Shown here: positions 60,681-64,000 of the stretch, one piece after another
Position numbering within the stretch: position 1 is the first letter of the stretch
How the letters are laid out: each line of letters starts with the position of its first letter
Origin: Morinoia aosen
Lineage: Eukaryota; Arthropoda; Malacostraca; Amphipoda; Talitridae
DNA length: 64,000 nt
Assembly (NCBI GenBank): GCA_030386875.1
Contig: CM059566.1
Span: 44,800,068-44,864,067 of the forward strand
Direction: 5' to 3'
Program-made: the position numbers and the translations under genes
Notes under the pieces: model-generated
The model's input: only the letters and a program-made list of their open reading frames with translations
Databases searched by the model: none
Told to the model about the DNA's origin: nothing

Positions 60681-61639
60681 GAAAAATAGTAACGGGAATT
60701 ACACTGAGAACGATAGCGACAACCTTGATATTCTGTTCATGAGGTTCTGACAGAAGTTTTTTAACACCCTTCTAGAAGTTCAGAATTCTGGCCTGCGCCA
60801 GACTGCATGAACCATGTTCAAGCAGTAGTGACTGACTCGAACATTCATCAATCGCCGCTCGAACAGTAGCGTACTTCATTTTAGCCCTCTTGCTCGCAGG
60901 AGCGATAGCCTTTCTCGCGCTAACTACCCGCTTTTCGCTCATGACCGCACGTCTAATGGGAGCCGTACATGAACCGTGGATTGCCAGAGCTGCGTTTCGA
61001 GTGAGGGAGGCCTCGAAGTCGTTTAGAAATTGCCCTTAAGTCTGCGGGTTCCACTCGCTTCATTTGCATTCACTGCAGCGATTGGTGGTACTAGGTATCA
61101 TTGGCTGCAGATTAGAAACTCTTCACTTGGTTCACTAAAGAAACTGTTTCAGTTGTCTTGATGAGATATTAAAATTGTGTAGACTTGAATAAAATGCAAC
61201 TAACTTCGCAGTCAAGTTAGAAACTAATAAGCAGGAGGACAAATATCCGATACAGGGTCAAAAGATTTTTACCGCAGTTTCACATCGGCAAAGCAATTAA
61301 CATTGAACATCTTTTTTATCTTGGTACACTAAATTAAAATTCGGAGTGGGAATACACAAATAGCAGAGATTTGATAAAATACCAAAAATTGTAGTAGATT
61401 ATCTCGTCAAAAAATTTCCAGTATCCTCACAAAATTCAATTTGAAGTGATCACGAGCATCAGTCCTCGAACAAGTCCTCGAACATTCAAGAGCGTTTCAT
61501 GGGGCAAAAAATGTTGTCGACTTTCAATAGAAATAACTTACTTCAGTCCCGTAGATCAGTGGACTTCAGCCAGTGTCTGAGATCTTCATTTGAAGGAGGT
61601 CATCGTTCAACACTGATTATAATGCAGCGATAACTTAAG

Positions 61640-62010
61640 GATTACCCCTTCATGGGGCATAGGATAGACAATAGGTTTAGGTCATGGAGAATTTCTATTA
61701 TATGGTATGGAGTGCGGCACTCACAGGGGGATACTGTTAAGTTATCTCAGCAAAAGATAAGCCTGCGGGACTTGTGTCTTTCGTGCCCCTTCTGCTTCTT
61801 TCGGTTTACATGTCCTCTTCGCCATCTCTTCCTTGTCTTTCATTTCTCTTCTCTCTTAACTCACTGTTTCTATGCTCATGTTATACTGTATGGGAACACA
61901 TCTTGTGTTTCCCCGTGTTCTACGTACAGTCCATATCAAATGATTCCTTCTCTTCACTCCTGCGATCGCCTTTGTTGTGGTTGTGGAACCTCAAACTAAC
62001 TAATATAATA
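61640..62010 (+). mobile_element. SINE-like repeat, old diverged copy
   Basis: The second half (CTTTCGGTTTACATGTCCTC; TCACTGTTTCTATGCTCATG; CGCCTTTGTTGTGGTTGTGG; CCTCAAACTAACTAATATA) fits the family. The head CCCTTCATGGGGCATAGG is only weakly similar. It has the longer GGGAACACATCTTGTG version. Confidence 0.6.
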
Positions 62011-62109
62011 GTACTAATGTAACCAAAAAATTGTCTTAACAGACCGAAGAATTAATTATTCACTTACAGTGCATAATAGTGAGTTGATTGTAGAAAAGTT
62101 TCATCTCAG

Positions 62110-63030
62110 TTGAAGATAACCATCTCATCGGCGATACGATTCGGCGGTTCCGTCGTATCTGTGCGTTGGAAGTTCTCCACGTTTAGTGCGTCTTCCAAGA
62201 ATTATTTCAACCGTGCGATCCGTAGAGTATAGAAGGCACCTCGAGTGGCTCTACTTGAACTTCAAAATGATAAGGAACCCGCTGAGACGGATGCATTCAA
62301 AAGCATAATTAACTCGGTTCTTAGGAACGAAGGATTTCGTTCTCGCTCACCTTGAAGGACACGTTTGTTGAAATCAATTTGTCTGAAATCCTTCAATTTA
62401 GCCATGGAACATTTTGAAAACTTGTAAGTTTTGAGGAAGCTGTACTACGTTTGTGTTCTGACGAGAAGAATATTGAGTAAAAACAGAATAGTGTTGGTCA
62501 CGTTTGGAGGAGATGAACGCAGCTCATGATCGCAATAATACAATCCCATCAGTCAAGTTTGGAGGAGGTAAAATAATTGTGTATGGTGCTGCCTCTCCTC
62601 TATAGGTCAAGGTGCCAAGGCTTTGAACCTGTATAGCTTAAAAGATGAAAGACTTAGATGTGTCTGTGGATTATTGAAAAATTTCTTTTGCAGTGTGCAG
62701 ATGCCTTAATATTGCCGAGAGAATGGACGTTACAGCAAGATAACGATCCATGACAGACGTTCAAGAGCATTGTAGCGTGGTTTCAGTAAAAGGAAATAAA
62801 GGCCATGGAAAGGACGAGTCAGTTGACAGATCTAAATCCTATTGGGAGTCTGAGTCGAAAATTGGAACTATTAGTTTATAAAAGAAACATTAAATTTCTA
62901 ACAGATTCAAAACAGGATGTGCGAAATATGACGGGTAAGAGGCCTACAAAAATTTCCAGGAACCTTTTGAAGCAATTATCCAAATCGGTTCTTATGATTT
63001 TTTTGGCTGTAGCTATAGCAATATTTTAAT
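62110..63030 (+). pseudogene. Tc1/mariner-like transposase relic
   Basis: Scattered over several frames are recognisable pieces of a Tc1-like transposase, the DDE enzyme that cuts and pastes these elements. PSVKFGGGKIIVYG (about 62546) matches the P(S/T)VKHGGGS(V/I)MVWG motif. LQQDNDP (62730-62750) matches the QQDNDPKHT motif with the second catalytic Asp and is followed by a stop. TDLNPIGSL (about 62825) matches SPDLNPIENLW around the third catalytic acid, which here reads Gly. The 3' part is open to about 63029 (VYKRNIKF and beyond). Frameshifts and stops between the pieces and the lost catalytic residue make it non-functional. Element ends were not found. Confidence 0.8.
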
Positions 63031-63135
63031 ATTTTGAAAACTGATACCAAATTTGCATTTAGTGTTCTATAACTATATAGCTATATTTCAAATTTTGAAA
63101 ACTGATACCAAATTGGTATTTAGCGTCCTATAACG
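63027..63135. repeat. Short tandem duplication, about 60-bp unit, 2 copies
   Basis: TTTTGAAAACTGATACCAAA followed by TTTGCATTTAGTGTTCTATA or its variant occurs twice, directly after the transposase relic. It may be the duplicated 3' end of that element. Confidence 0.7.
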
Positions 63136-63296
63136 CAAAAGATGGTCGACTTTCGATTACATAGCCGTTGTGTTACTGTATATCCACTGTATATACAGTA
63201 CTATATATCCATCATTACGGCATTTTTAATCCACTGTATGCGATACATGTGCAAACATCGCCGAACACATCTATTTTTCGCTCATGTATTCTTTTA

Positions 63297-63680
63297 GCCT
63301 CAGGAGAGAACAACTACTGTACCTACGGGAACCAGCGTTCCCTGTTAGATATGAAATCACGAGCTGGAGGTCAAGTAAAACTTCGGTTTCGTTGAAACAG
63401 AGTAGGATTTTTGTTTCATCACCGGCTATTTTTACCGGCTCACTGCTGTCATTTTTCTACTCCCAATACTGCCTCCTTTAATTCTGATCTTCTTTCATAA
63501 ACTTCCTTCCATTTTGCTGTTTCTACGCGCAGGGTGTAAAGACACACCTCATGTATAGATTCCCCATTACCATAATGCCATACTCTGCAAATGGGGCTTT
63601 CTTCTTTTCTCTCTCTCTCTGGAGTAACCCTGTTGTGGTTGGGGAGGCATAAACTGGCAGTAGTCTTATCTATTAATTAT
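63297..63680 (+). mobile_element. SINE-like repeat, diverged full-length copy
   Basis: It runs from GCCTCAGGAGAGAACAACTA to GGGGAGGCATAAACTGGCAG and TCTTATCTATTAATT. It carries the longer AGGGTGTAAAGACACACCTC version. ATGTATT on both sides is a possible short target duplication. Confidence 0.75.
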
Positions 63681-63972
63681 GTATTTTGCAACGGATATTC
63701 CAGTCTACTTTAAATAGAAATTACTAGTTAAGGTCTAAATAAAATTCAGAAAACTCTTGCTGCGGTCCAATGGTCGGGTGATGCATTCGTCTTTGTTTTT
63801 ATTATTACAGTTTGTTACACAGCGCTGTAAATATTTGATACATTTATTAGAGTAACCTCTTGTTTATAGCTCTGGCGCGTGAATACTTTAAGTGATGATG
63901 AGCTCATGGTTGTTTGCCCAATAATTTTTTTCAGCACTTTCTGATTTAATTGTTGCATTACTAAGCAGACAC

Positions 63973-64000
63973 CCCCTCAGGGGGATACAACGGTTGCATC
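63973..64000 (+). mobile_element. SINE-like repeat, head only, cut by the window end
   Basis: CCCCTCAGGGGGATACAACG followed by GTTGCATC matches the family start and runs off the window. Confidence 0.85.

Larger units (their letters stand above)
57409..64000 (-). other. Sequence upstream of the first recognised CARP exon, probably intron
   Basis: An upstream exon with the start codon and signal peptide must exist, but I cannot identify it here. Minus-strand frames at 57745-57966 and 58008-58358 begin with hydrophobic stretches, yet neither has a donor compatible with the phase of the 57408 acceptor. The stretches 57626-59060 and 59150-59750 hold nothing I recognise. The right part is filled by SINE copies and a Tc1-like relic. 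Confidence 0.5.

Overview
The window is eukaryotic, AT-rich animal DNA, most likely from an arthropod and probably an insect. The reasons are split exons with canonical splice signals, an animal carbonic anhydrase-related protein (CARP) gene, a SINE-like retroposon family with target-site duplications, TTAA-flanked piggyBac-type MITEs, a hAT-type element, a Tc1/mariner transposase relic and very large satellite arrays. I see no bacterial-style genes. The species cannot be fixed from the sequence.

One gene explains the architecture. Three minus-strand exons, at 57223-57408, 53335-53823 and 256-351, join in phase 0 and give a continuous CARP (CA10/11-like) sequence. The middle joins run GNE|MDGILTNTG and FFPAE|VQLYFYN. 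Two introns are therefore complete in the window: 3.4 kb (53824-57222) and about 53.0 kb (352-53334). The upstream signal-peptide exon(s) and the downstream C-terminal exons were not found and are probably outside the window. All three positions that hold zinc-binding His in active carbonic anhydrases are replaced (T, R, Q), so the product should be a non-catalytic CARP. The middle exon also carries a Ser/Pro-rich insert of roughly 95 extra residues.

Almost everything else is intron filled with repeats. From left to right: a 125-bp tandem repeat (2.15-2.5 kb); a piggyBac-type MITE (2.6-3.2 kb); a 1.8-kb array of a 17-bp unit (3.4-5.2 kb); further TTAA MITEs, one of which splits a palindrome (9.7-10.1 kb); a 33-bp and a 93-bp array (13.5-14.9 kb); a foldback element whose arms carry hammerhead-ribozyme-like cores (19.4-20.4 kb); a 1-kb TTAA element containing a SINE (21.9-23.0 kb); a TTAA element inserted in a 46-bp tandem repeat (24.2-25.1 kb); an 8.5-kb satellite made of a 16-bp array and a related 15-bp array (29.8-38.3 kb); a hAT-like element containing a 63-bp minisatellite (39.9-40.6 kb); and a 42-bp array (49.6-50.0 kb). 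Right of the exons are clustered SINE copies (59.7-62.0 kb) and a dead Tc1-like transposase (62.1-63.0 kb).

A SINE-like family of about 360 bp recurs at least a dozen times. Every copy I found lies on the plus strand, antisense to the CARP gene. Four copies have readable 13-15 bp target-site duplications that fix its ends. The very long open frames in this window (over 2,200 codons in all three minus frames at 29.7-36.8 kb) come from stop-free tandem repeats and are not genes.
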